Source: Microbacteriaceae bacterium (GTDB taxonomy: Bacteria; Actinomycetota; Actinomycetes; Actinomycetales; Microbacteriaceae). Taken from it: 12,252 nucleotides of DNA. The DNA lies in the NCBI GenBank assembly GCA_012719255.1, contig JAAYAS010000026.1, positions 1 through 12,252 on the forward strand, given 5' to 3'. Below are positions 1 to 8,757 of the stretch, piece by piece; position 1 is the first letter of the stretch; every line of letters starts with the position of its first letter. The position numbers and the translations under genes are program-made. Under the pieces are notes generated by a model. The model searched no databases, was not told the origin of the DNA, and saw nothing but the letters and a program-made list of their open reading frames with translations.

Positions 1-68
1 CGGTGCAGCTGCGCGAGCGCGTCGGCATCGGCCGGGGTCGGGATGCGGAGGGTCCAGTCGGCGGTCAT
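1..68 (-). CDS. start of a probable GNAT-family N-acetyltransferase (partial), in frame with menE
   Basis: From the ATG at 68 the frame reads MTADWTLRIPTPADADALA, 22-23 residues in all before the window ends. A beta strand ending LRIPTPADADAL resembles the N-terminus of many GNAT acetyltransferases. The frame is the same as menE and no stop separates them, so this may be a second domain of one protein or a separate gene read from its own start. A -10-like TACGCT lies 8 nt upstream of the ATG, which favours an independent leaderless start. The family call rests on very few residues. Confidence 0.4.
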   Translation of the reverse strand, partial: MTADWTLRIPTPADADALAQLH

Positions 69-1373
69 GGGCACCGAGCGTAGTGGTCGCGGGCCGTGCG
101 GTGGCGCGGCGCCGCAGCCGCCCGCCGCGAGCGCGGCGATGGCCCGCCGGTCGGGCTTGCCGCTCGCGAGCCGCGGCAGCTCGGGGATGCGCAGGCACCG
201 CACCGGGCGCCCCGCGCGCCCCGCGGGCTCGGCGGCGCGGCGCAGCAGCTCGAGCTCGTCGCCGCCGTCGGCGGGCGCGGCGCCGGCGACGACGATCGCG
301 ACGGCCTGCCCCCACTCGGGATGCGGCACCGCGACGGCGACCGCCTGCTCGTACCCCGGCAGCCGCTGCACGAGCCGCTCGACGACGTCGAGATTCGCCT
401 TCTCGCCGCCCGAGATGATCACGTGGTCGAGCCGGCCGGTGACCGACAGCCGCACGCGGCCGGCGTCGTCGGCGATGCTCCCCGCATCCGAGGTGCGGTA
501 CCAGCGCTCGCCGTCGAGCTCGACGAAGGCGCTCGCGTCGCGCTCGGGGTCGCCGAGGTAGCCGGAGGCGAGCTGCGGGCCGGCGAGCAGCAGCTCGCCC
601 TCGTCGAGCCGCGCGCGCACGCCCGGCAGCGGCTCGCCGTCGTAGACGCAGCCGCCGCTCGTCTCGCTCGCGCCGTAGGTCGTGACGATCGGCCAGCCCC
701 GCGCGCGGGCCGCGTCGAGCACCGGCCGCGGCGTCGCCTGGCCGCCGACGAGCACGCCGTCGAAGCGCCGCATCGCCGCGTCGACGCGCGCGGCGGTCGC
801 ATCCCCCGCCCGCGCCGCCTCGAGCAGCCGCTGCAGCTGCACCGGCACGAGCGACGCGTACCGCCGCTCCCCCTCGAGCCCCTCGGCGGCGTCGACGAGC
901 GCCTCGGCGGTGAACCGCCCGCGCAGCTCGACCGGCCGGGTGCCGGCGACGAGCGAGCGCAGCAGCACCTGCGAGCCCGCGATGTAGTGCGCCGGCAGGC
1001 AGTGCAGCCACTGCCGCGTTGGGAAGCCGGCCGCCGCGTCGCCGCCGCCCGCGCCCGCGCCGCCGCCCCGCGCATCCAGCCACTCGTACGTCGCCGCCGC
1101 GCTCGCGTGCAGCGCCCGCGCCGTGAGCACCACCCGCTTCGGCGCGCCGGTCGACCCGCTCGTCTCGATGATCAGGCAGGCGTCGGCGTCGAAGCGCCCC
1201 GCCTCGCTCGCCCAGAGCGCCTCGAGCTCGGCGGCGTCGGCGCGCAGCTCGACGCCGAGCGCCGCGTCGCGCGGCAGCACGACCGGGCCGCCGGCCATCG
1301 CCTCCGCGAGCGCGCGCTGCACGGCGCCCGCATCGTCGGCGGCGACGATCCGCAGACCGCGGCTCACGCGCAT
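1..1373 (-). CDS. menE: o-succinylbenzoate-CoA ligase (MenE), 3' end open and running off the window
   Basis: Adenylate-forming ligase that converts o-succinylbenzoate, ATP and CoA to o-succinylbenzoyl-CoA in menaquinone synthesis. Visible motifs are the P-loop TSGSTGAPKR (residues 71-80), TYGASE (232-237), RTSD (293-296), TGRLDHVIISGGEK (312-325) and the C-terminal catalytic lysine in GKPDRR (Lys406). The N-terminal part is short for an ANL enzyme, as is common in actinobacterial MenE. It starts 16 nt after the menB stop, so it is probably co-transcribed and coupled. ATG at 1373 follows GGGG with no spacer; a GTG at 1367 has better spacing from the same GGGG. Oddity: no stop follows the catalytic lysine. 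The frame continues through a Pro/Gly-rich stretch (about 411-435) into an apparent acetyltransferase start (Met436, position 68) and off the edge. The MenE call is sure; whether the product is a fusion is open. Confidence 0.93.
   Translation of the reverse strand, partial: MRVSRGLRIVAADDAGAVQRALAEAMAGGPVVLPRDAALGVELRADAAELEALWASEAGRFDADACLIIETSGSTGAPKRVVLTARALHASAAATYEWLDARGGGAGAGGGDAAAGFPTRQWLHCLPAHYIAGSQVLLRSLVAGTRPVELRGRFTAEALVDAAEGLEGERRYASLVPVQLQRLLEAARAGDATAARVDAAMRRFDGVLVGGQATPRPVLDAARARGWPIVTTYGASETSGGCVYDGEPLPGVRARLDEGELLLAGPQLASGYLGDPERDASAFVELDGERWYRTSDAGSIADDAGRVRLSVTGRLDHVIISGGEKANLDVVERLVQRLPGYEQAVAVAVPHPEWGQAVAIVVAGAAPADGGDELELLRRAAEPAGRAGRPVRCLRIPELPRLASGKPDRRAIAALAAGGCGAAPPHGPRPLRSVPMTADWTLRIPTPADADALAQLH
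77..82 (-). promoter_or_regulatory. -10-like hexamer TACGCT before the GNAT start
   Basis: On the minus strand TACGCT is followed by 8 nt and then the ATG at 68. It fits the TANNNT actinobacterial -10 and would put the transcript start within a base or two of the ATG. It lies inside the open menE frame, and no clear -35 was seen. Confidence 0.35.
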
Positions 1374-1389
1374 CCCCGCTCAGAGCGGC

Positions 1390-2298
<909 letters not shown>

Positions 2299-2305
2299 GC
2301 CCTCC

Positions 2306-2311
2306 ACCGTA
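2306..2311 (-). promoter_or_regulatory. -10 hexamer TACGGT of menB, leaderless type
   Basis: TACGGT lies 7 nt upstream of the menB ATG on the minus strand, so the transcript should begin at or next to the start codon. It implies that menB, and menE behind it, can be transcribed independently of the upstream membrane-protein gene. No convincing -35. Confidence 0.5.
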
Positions 2312-2363
2312 TCGCCCGGGGCCGGGCCGTTAGCGGATGCGGGCCGGGCCGATGCGGCGGCCG

Positions 2364-2795
2364 CTACCAGTCGATGGGCGCGTACGGCAGCTGCCCGCCG
2401 TTGAGCACGAGCTGCACGATCGTGTTGCCGACGAGCCAGGCCGGCGCCGCCCCGAAGATCAGTGCGAACACGAGCGCGAACACGCCCGTGACCCGTCCCG
2501 AGCGGTACACGATCGCGTAGAGCGCGAGCGTGATCGCGATGAAGCCGAGCAGGCCCGCGATGAGCAGCCACATCTGGATCTCGAACTGCCGGCCGAGCCC
2601 GAAGAAGTTGAACAGGTAGAGCACCACGATGGCGTCGGCGACCGCGGTGAGCGCGGCGACGAAGAACGCCCAGTGACCCGCGCGCCACCCGAGCGGGTTG
2701 AGCATCTGCTCGACCCACGGCGCCGGCACGGTCGTCGCGTGCCGGTACTCGGGGCGCGGAGCGGGGCGGCCGGAGCGCTGGCTGGTCGTGGTCAT
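2364..2795 (-). CDS. small integral membrane protein of unknown function
   Basis: 143 residues; I do not recognise the family. The N-terminal 35 or so residues are polar and rich in Arg, Pro and Thr, probably cytoplasmic. Three hydrophobic segments follow at about 41-64, 73-95 and 103-122, and then a short tail ending APIDW. No catalytic motif or cysteine pair is visible. It lies between menB, 65 nt downstream on the same strand, and the divergent menC, 85 bp upstream. Placement among menaquinone genes suggests but does not show a link to the membrane quinone pathway. The start at 2795 is chosen because TACACT lies 6 nt upstream and the residues before it look non-coding. Confidence 0.8.
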   Translation of the reverse strand: MTTTSQRSGRPAPRPEYRHATTVPAPWVEQMLNPLGWRAGHWAFFVAALTAVADAIVVLYLFNFFGLGRQFEIQMWLLIAGLLGFIAITLALYAIVYRSGRVTGVFALVFALIFGAAPAWLVGNTIVQLVLNGGQLPYAPIDW

Positions 2796-2801
2796 CGATT
2801 C

Positions 2802-2807
2802 AGTGTA
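2802..2807 (-). promoter_or_regulatory. -10 hexamer TACACT of the membrane-protein gene, leaderless type
   Basis: TACACT then 6 nt then ATG (2795) on the minus strand: the ideal spacing for a transcript starting at the A of the start codon. No Shine-Dalgarno is present in the 6-nt gap, which supports leaderless translation. Confidence 0.55.
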
Positions 2808-2868
2808 TTCCGCGAACCATGGCGCCGCGGCGTGCCCGCGCTCGGTGCGCGCGTCGGGCGGTCTGCGG

Positions 2869-2874
2869 CACGAT
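2869..2874 (+). promoter_or_regulatory. possible -10 hexamer CACGAT of menC
   Basis: CACGAT lies 6 nt before the menC ATG and matches TANNNT except for C at the first base. The 6-nt gap reads GGAGGC, so a GGAGG is also present but only 1 nt from the ATG, too close for standard ribosome binding. The spacing matches the leaderless starts of the neighbouring genes. Confidence 0.35.
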
Positions 2875-2880
2875 GGAGGC

Positions 2881-3897
2881 ATGGCCGCCCCGCTCCCCCT
2901 CCCCCCGCTCGACGAGCTGCTCGAGCGCGCCCGGGTCGTCGCGCTGCCGCTCGCCACGCGGTTCCGCGGCGTCGTCGAGCGCGAGGCGGTGCTCTTCGAG
3001 GGGTCGGCGGCGCACGCCGACGGCACCCCGGTGTGGAGCGAGTTCAGCCCGTTCGTCGAGTACCGGCCCGCCGAGGCCGCGGCCTGGCTCGCCGCCGCGA
3101 TCGAGTACGGCTTCGACCCCGAGCTCGAGCGGCGCCTCGACGGCTCGGTCGAGGTGAACGCGACCGTGCCGGCGGTCGCCGCCGACGAGGTCGCCGGCGT
3201 GCTCGCCCGCTACGACGGCTGCCGGGTCGTGAAGGTGAAGGTCGCCGAGCGCGGCCAGTCGCTCGCCGACGACCTCGCGCGGCTCGAGGCGGTGCGGGAT
3301 GCGCTGCCGGACGCCCGACTGCGCATCGACGCGAACGCGGGCTGGTCGTCGCCCGAGGCGGTGACGGCGCTGCGCGCGATCGCGGCGGCGGGCATCGAGC
3401 TCGAGTACGCGGAGCAGCCGGTCGCCGGCGTCGAGGGGCTCGCCGAGGTGCGCCGCGCCGTGCCGGGCGTGCGGATCGCCGCCGACGAGGCGGTGCGCAA
3501 GGCCGATGACCCGCTCGCGGTGGCGCGGGCCGGCGCCGCCGATCACGTGATCGTGAAGGCGCAGCCGCTCGGCGGCGTGCGGCGGGCGGCCGAGGTCGTC
3601 GCCGCCTCGGGGCTCACCGCGACGGTGTCGAGCGCCCTCGACACCTCGGTCGGCATCGTCATGGGCGCCCAGCTCGCCGCCCGCCTGCCCGAGCCCCGCT
3701 ACGCCGCGGGACTCGCGACGGTCTCGCTCTTCGCGGCCGACGTGGTGCGCGAACCGCGCCGCCCGGTGGCCGGTCGCATCGCGCTCGCCCCCGCCGTGCC
3801 CGACGAGGCGCTGCTGCGCGAGCACGCCGCGCCCGCCGCCCGCCGCGACTGGTGGCTCGAGCGCATCCGGGACTGCTGGGAGCTCCTCGCGCGCTGA
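2881..3897 (+). CDS. menC: o-succinylbenzoate synthase (MenC)
   Basis: Enolase-superfamily dehydratase that turns SHCHC into o-succinylbenzoate, the substrate of MenE. It has 338 residues, close to the usual 310-380. The active-site pattern is complete: KVK with Lys118 and Lys120, metal ligands Asp150 (RIDAN), Glu178 (YAEQP) and Asp202 (AADEA), and catalytic Lys226 (VIVKAQPLGG). This is the same order as Lys133, Asp161, Glu190, Asp213 and Lys235 of the E. coli enzyme. It diverges from the small membrane-protein gene and is the only plus-strand men gene here. Other enolase-superfamily activities such as N-acylamino acid racemase are possible, but the menB/menE context decides for MenC. Confidence 0.95.
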   Translation: MAAPLPLPPLDELLERARVVALPLATRFRGVVEREAVLFEGSAAHADGTPVWSEFSPFVEYRPAEAAAWLAAAIEYGFDPELERRLDGSVEVNATVPAVAADEVAGVLARYDGCRVVKVKVAERGQSLADDLARLEAVRDALPDARLRIDANAGWSSPEAVTALRAIAAAGIELEYAEQPVAGVEGLAEVRRAVPGVRIAADEAVRKADDPLAVARAGAADHVIVKAQPLGGVRRAAEVVAASGLTATVSSALDTSVGIVMGAQLAARLPEPRYAAGLATVSLFAADVVREPRRPVAGRIALAPAVPDEALLREHAAPAARRDWWLERIRDCWELLAR

Positions 3898-3967
3898 GGG
3901 GCCTGCCCGCCGCTGCAGCGGTTCCCTCGGATGGCCGCGCCCCAGGGGCCTTCTGCCGCGCCCCTGG
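3896..3967 (+). terminator. GC-rich hairpins after menC, possible terminator
   Basis: Directly after the menC stop there is a perfect palindrome CCGCTGCAGCGG (3910-3921) flanked by GAGGG (3896-3900) and CCCTC (3924-3928). A second hairpin follows, with stem CCAGGGGC (3942-3949) and GCCCCTGG (3960-3967) and a 10-nt loop. Neither has a T tract, so termination is inferred from position and stem strength, not from a canonical signal. Confidence 0.35.
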
Positions 3968-3999
3968 ATCGCAGCCCAGCGCGCCTCGCCCCCATTGGC

Positions 4000-4126
4000 T
4001 GCCCGAGGAGCGCACCGCCGCCCGTGCCCACGGAGCGCACTCGCTGCCCGTGCCCACGGAGCACGCCGCCGTCCGTGCCCACGACTCGCACCACCGTCCC
4101 TGCCCACGAAGCGCACTCGCTGCCCG
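4000..4126. repeat. five tandem copies of a degenerate 25-26 bp repeat
   Basis: Units start at 4000, 4025, 4051, 4076 and 4101, with lengths 25, 26, 25, 25 and 26. All begin TGCCC; four begin TGCCCACG. Units 2 (4025-4050) and 5 (4101-4126) differ at a single base, so duplication is probably recent or has been homogenised. There are no spacers between units, so this is not a CRISPR. The period is not a multiple of three, so a translated repeat protein is unlikely. Confidence 0.8.
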
Positions 4127-4146
4127 CCAAGAGCGATCGTGAAACT

Positions 4147-4199
4147 GCATGCGTTCGCATGCCCTGACGCCGCAACGCACACCGATGCGTTCGCATCGG
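4147..4199. repeat. pair of related palindromes with core ATGCGTTCGCAT
   Basis: Positions 4147-4162 read GCATGCGTTCGCATGC and 4182-4199 read CCGATGCGTTCGCATCGG. Both are near-perfect inverted repeats around the same 12-bp core, with centres 36 bp apart. They could be paired protein-binding dyads, REP-like elements, or stem-loops in RNA. No gene start is close, so an operator role is unsupported. Confidence 0.6.
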
Positions 4200-4210
4200 C
4201 CTGGGGAGGC

Positions 4211-4340
4211 CCGTCGCTCTCGACGGTCACCGACCCATGGGGATCCCCCTCCGGGCCGGCGGCCCGCCCCGCGCTCGGCCCCCGATCCGAGTCGGCCACT
4301 TCCCATCCATGGCCGGCCCATTCCCGTGCAAGGACGGGAA
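4211..4340. repeat. cluster of three further hairpins
   Basis: Three inverted repeats: CCGTCG-CTCT-CGACGG (4211-4226), CGGGCC-GGC-GGCCCG (4252-4266) and TTCCCGT-GCAAGG-ACGGGAA (4321-4340). Together with the two palindromes just upstream they make five stems within about 195 bp. They may be parts of a structured RNA or recombination-prone intergenic DNA. Strand and transcription are unknown. Confidence 0.45.
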
Positions 4341-4405
4341 GGGACACCACGAGCAGCAGAAGGGACGACCCGAGCACTCGGACACCGCGAGCACCTGAAG
4401 CCCCC

Positions 4406-4440
4406 GGAAAACGCCGAACGGCGGGCCGAAGCCCGCCGTC
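4406..4440 (-). terminator. intrinsic terminator of the cytochrome c maturation operon
   Basis: On the minus strand, beginning about 11 nt after the ccsA stop, a 9-bp GC-rich stem ACGGCGGGC / GCCCGCCGT closes on a stable TTCG tetraloop. It is followed by a short spacer and TTTT. This is the clearest intrinsic terminator in the window and marks the end of the five-gene operon. Confidence 0.8.
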
Positions 4441-4450
4441 CGCGCTGCGC

Positions 4451-5523
4451 TCACAGACCGCTGTACGCGTGCAGCCCCTTGAAGAACACGTTCACCACGC
4501 CGAAGTTGAACAGCACGGTGGCGAAGCCGACGATCGACAGCCAGGCCGAGGGCGAGCCGCGCCAGCCCTTGGTGGTGCGGGCGTGGAGGTAGCCGGCGTA
4601 GACCACCCAGATGATGAAGGTCCACACCTCCTTGGTGTCCCAGCCCCAGTAGCGGCCCCAGGCGCGCTCGGCCCAGACGGCGCCGGCGACGAGCGTGAAG
4701 GTCCAGAGGATGAAGCCGATGACGTTCATGCGGAACGACATGTCCTCGAGGCGCTCGCTCGAGGGCAGCATGCCGAGCGGGCCGCGCACCGACTCGCCGG
4801 CGCGCACGCGCGCCTCGCGGCGCTGCTGCAGCAGCTGCAGCACCGACAGCGCGCAGCCGAGGGCGAGGAAGCCGGTCGACACCGAGGCGACGAACACGTG
4901 GATGACGAGCCAGATCGACTGCAGCGCCGGCTGCAGCGGCACGACGCCGACGTAGAAGCCGATGGTGGCGATGCCGAGCGAGAGGGTCGCGAAGCCGGTG
5001 ATGAAGGCGCCGAGGAAGCGGAGGTCCTGCCAGAGCTGCAGCAGCAGGAACACGAGCACGATGAGCAGCGTCGCGGTGAGCCAGAACTCGTACATGTTCG
5101 CCCACGGCACGCGCTCGGCGGCGACGCCGCGCAGCACGGTGGCGGCGAGGTGCAGCACCCAGCCGACGACGGTGACGGCCATCGCGATGGGCAGCAGCTT
5201 CGTCGACGAGCGGTCGCGCCAGCGGGTCTCGGTGGCGGCGGCCGACGAGACGCCGGCGCCCGAGCCGCCCTCCGCGGCGCGCGCGACCGAGATGCCGGCG
5301 CCCGCCGCATCCGCATCGGCCGCCTCGGCCGCGGGCGCTCCGGCGCCGACGAGCTCGCGCTCGCGCACGCGCGCGGTGGCGCCGAGCGCCGACGACTGCT
5401 GCGCGGCCTTCGCCTCGCGCGAGCCGCGGCCGGCGAAGTCGAGGGTGAAGAGGAGGAACGCCACCGAGTACACCGCGATGGCGATGTAGATGACGATGTT
5501 CGACCAGTTGGAGAGGGTTTCGG

Positions 5524-5527
<4 letters not shown>
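4451..5527 (-). CDS. ccsA: cytochrome c biogenesis protein CcsA (heme lyase subunit)
   Basis: System II cytochrome c maturation protein. With ResB it moves heme across the membrane and attaches it to apocytochrome c. It has 358 residues. The tryptophan-rich heme-handling signature WGRYWGWD lies at 290-297, followed by TKEVW. Conserved-type histidines are visible in membrane segments (His126, His210, His315). Hydrophobic segments are seen at about 9-30, 112-131, 146-168, 171-197, 203-231, 266-287, 302-315 and 329-348. Residues about 34-104 form an Ala/Gly/Glu-rich, low-complexity insert after the first segment, probably a variable loop. The GTG start at 5527 overlaps the resB stop by 4 nt (GTGA), which indicates coupled translation. 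Last gene of the operon. Confidence 0.95.
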
Positions 5528-7192
<1,665 letters not shown>

Positions 7193-7209
<17 letters not shown>

Positions 7210-8032
7210 AACCGGGGAGGATTGCTCCGATGTAGGACACGAACCGCTGCCACACGCCGGTGACCATGAGCAGTCCGATGAGGACGAGGATGGCGCCGCC
7301 GATCAGGTTGATCGTGCGGATGCGCCGCTTCAGCCAGCCGAGCCAACGGGTGGCGGCGTTCCACCCGAGCGCGGCGATGACGAACGGCAGGCCGAGCCCG
7401 AGGCAGTACACGAACGCGAGGAGCGCGCCGCGGCCCGCGGAGGCCTCGGTGAACGAGAGCGCCTGGATGGCGACGAGGGTGGGGCCGAGGCAGGGCGCCC
7501 AGCCGAGGCCGAACACGAATCCGAGGATGGGGGCGCCGATGAGGCCGGTGGGCGCGGCGCGCAGCTGCAGGGTGCGCTGCAGCGGGCTGACGAGGCCGAT
7601 GAAGATGAGGCCCATGAGGATGACGACGACGCCGAGGATGCGGGTGATCGGGTCCTGCCACTTGAGGAAGAGCACGCCGAGCTGGCCGAACAGAGCGCCG
7701 GAGAGCACGTAGACGATCGAGAAGCCGAGCACGAACAGCAGCGCCCCGAGCACGACCCGGCCGCCGTCGCGCCGGATCGGCGCCCGCACCGCCGTCGCCG
7801 AGGCCCCCGCGCCCGCCGAACCGCCCGAGGCGCCTGAGCTTGTCGAAGCGTCCGCCCCCGCGGCTCCCCGCGGGCCCGCCGCATCCCCCCGGCCGCGCCC
7901 CGCCGCATCCCCCGACGTCGCCCCGATCAGCCCGAGGTAGGCGGGCACGACCGGCAGCACGCACGGCGAGGCGAACGAGACGAGCCCGGCGAGCAGCGCG
8001 AGCGGCAGCGCGAGCAGCAGCTGGCCGCTCAT
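7193..8032 (-). CDS. ccdA: cytochrome c biogenesis protein CcdA (thiol reductant carrier)
   Basis: Membrane protein of the DsbD/CcdA family that passes electrons from cytoplasmic thioredoxin to the extracytoplasmic ResA-like protein. It has 279 residues and six hydrophobic segments. The two redox cysteines are Cys24 in FASPCVLP and Cys181 in GWAPCLGP. Residues about 38-90 form a Gly/Ala/Ser-rich loop, much longer than in typical CcdA; its DNA includes a REP-like motif at 7833-7848. ATG 8032 is preceded by GAGGTGATC, a near-complete match to the 16S rRNA tail. An alternative GTG at 8149 overlaps the upstream stop as GTGA and would add 39 Ala-rich residues; I prefer 8032. Confidence 0.93.
7833..7848. 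repeat. REP-like motif CCTGAGCTTGTCGAAG inside ccdA
   Basis: The 16-mer belongs to the CCTGAGCNTGTCGAAG type of dispersed repeat that I recall from Microbacterium and other GC-rich genomes. Here it lies in the low-complexity loop of CcdA and is read in frame as part of DASTSSG. Only one copy was noticed in the window, so the repeat status rests on memory. Confidence 0.45.
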
Positions 8033-8145
8033 GATCACCTCGCCGGGCGACGCGGCGAGCGCGGCCGACGCCGCGAGCGCCGGCGACGCGGCGAGGGCCG
8101 GTGCGGCGAGCGCGGATGCGGCGTCGAGGGCCGCGAGCGGACCGC
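8033..8145 (-). other. resA-ccdA spacer, or Ala-rich N-terminal extension of CcdA
   Basis: If ccdA starts at 8032, this is a 113-nt spacer. The ccdA frame is open across it and reads as Ala/Leu/Ser/Pro-rich. It can start from a GTG at 8149 that overlaps the resA stop in the same GTGA manner as two other junctions of the operon. The strong ribosome site at 8036-8041 favours the shorter protein. The sequence alone does not settle whether the extension is made. Confidence 0.4.
8045..8098 (-). repeat. three 18-bp tandem repeats encoding ALAAS(P/A)
   Basis: On the minus strand, units 8098-8081, 8080-8063 and 8062-8045 each read, in the ccdA frame, as ALAASP, ALAASA and ALAASP. The 18-bp period keeps frame, which would be expected if the stretch is or was translated. 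Confidence 0.6.
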
Positions 8146-8757
8146 TCACTCGGCCTGCTCGTCGAGCACCCGGTCGATCATCGCCCCGAGCACCGACGGA
8201 TCGGCGACGCCGCGGATGACCGCGGCGACGCGGCCCTCGCGGTCGATGACGAGCGTCGACGGGATCGCCTGCGGCGGCACGTTGTCGCTGAACGCGAGGC
8301 GCACCTCGGCGTCGCCGACGTCGAGGATCGACGGGTAGGTGACCCCGAACTCCTCGTTGAACGAGTGCACCGTGGGCGCCTGGTCGTACACGTTGACGCC
8401 GACGAAGTGCACGCCGTCGTCCGCGTACTGCTGGTGCACGGCCTCGAGGTCGGCGGCCTCGGCGCGGCACGGCGGGCAGGCGGCGTACCAGAAGTTCATG
8501 ACGACGAGGTCGCCCGCGAGCGCCTCGCTCGAGATCGTCCCGCCGTACTCGTCGACGCCGGAGTAGGCGACCGGCGCGCGGCGCTCGCCGGGGGCGAGCT
8601 CCTGCCACGAGCCGTCGCCGGCGACGTAGCCCTGGTCGGCGTCGGCGGCGTACTGCTCGGCGAAGCCCTCGTTCGCGCAGCCGGTGAGCGCGAGGGCGGC
8701 GACGGCCGCCGCTGCGGCGAGGCGCGCGCGGCGCATGCTGGCTCGGTGCCGGGTCAC
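8146..8757 (-). CDS. resA: ResA/TlpA-like thioredoxin lipoprotein
   Basis: Extracytoplasmic thiol-disulfide reductase that keeps the CXXCH cysteines of apocytochrome c reduced before heme attachment, using electrons from CcdA. It has 203 residues. The signal sequence has RRAR then an Ala-rich core and lipobox LTGC with Cys27 as the lipidation site. The thioredoxin-fold motif is NFWYAACPPC with Cys94 and Cys97, and the cis-proline is Pro166 in AIPST. GTG 8757 overlaps the upstream stop by 4 nt (GTGA) and has GGGAG 4 nt before it. ATG 8736 is an alternative, giving 196 aa, but lacks a ribosome site. The gene symbol is by family and context. Confidence 0.9.
   Translation of the reverse strand: MTRHRASMRRARLAAAAAVAALALTGCANEGFAEQYAADADQGYVAGDGSWQELAPGERRAPVAYSGVDEYGGTISSEALAGDLVVMNFWYAACPPCRAEAADLEAVHQQYADDGVHFVGVNVYDQAPTVHSFNEEFGVTYPSILDVGDAEVRLAFSDNVPPQAIPSTLVIDREGRVAAVIRGVADPSVLGAMIDRVLDEQAE

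Larger units (their letters stand above)
3898..4450. other. non-coding convergent intergenic region
   Basis: About 550 bp between the convergent 3' ends of menC and ccsA. Open frames exist on both strands but none gives a recognisable protein, and they run across repeats whose period is not a multiple of three. The region holds possible menC terminator hairpins, a tandem repeat (4000-4126), a run of inverted repeats (4147-4340) and the ccsA terminator (4406-4440). No tRNA or rRNA signature was seen. Confidence 0.7.

Noticed and set aside
4000..4126. CRISPR array
   Set aside because: Units are contiguous with no unique spacers and no cas genes are near.
4239..4248. Palindrome GGGGATCCCC as an operator
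   Set aside because: A short GC-rich palindrome far from any gene start; chance occurrence is likely.
2800..4377. Minus-strand open frame starting with a signal-peptide-like stretch (MLGSSLLLLVVSLPVLA)
   Set aside because: It crosses the 25-26 bp tandem repeats and then runs antisense through all of menC. The hydrophobic start is short and nothing after it resembles a protein.
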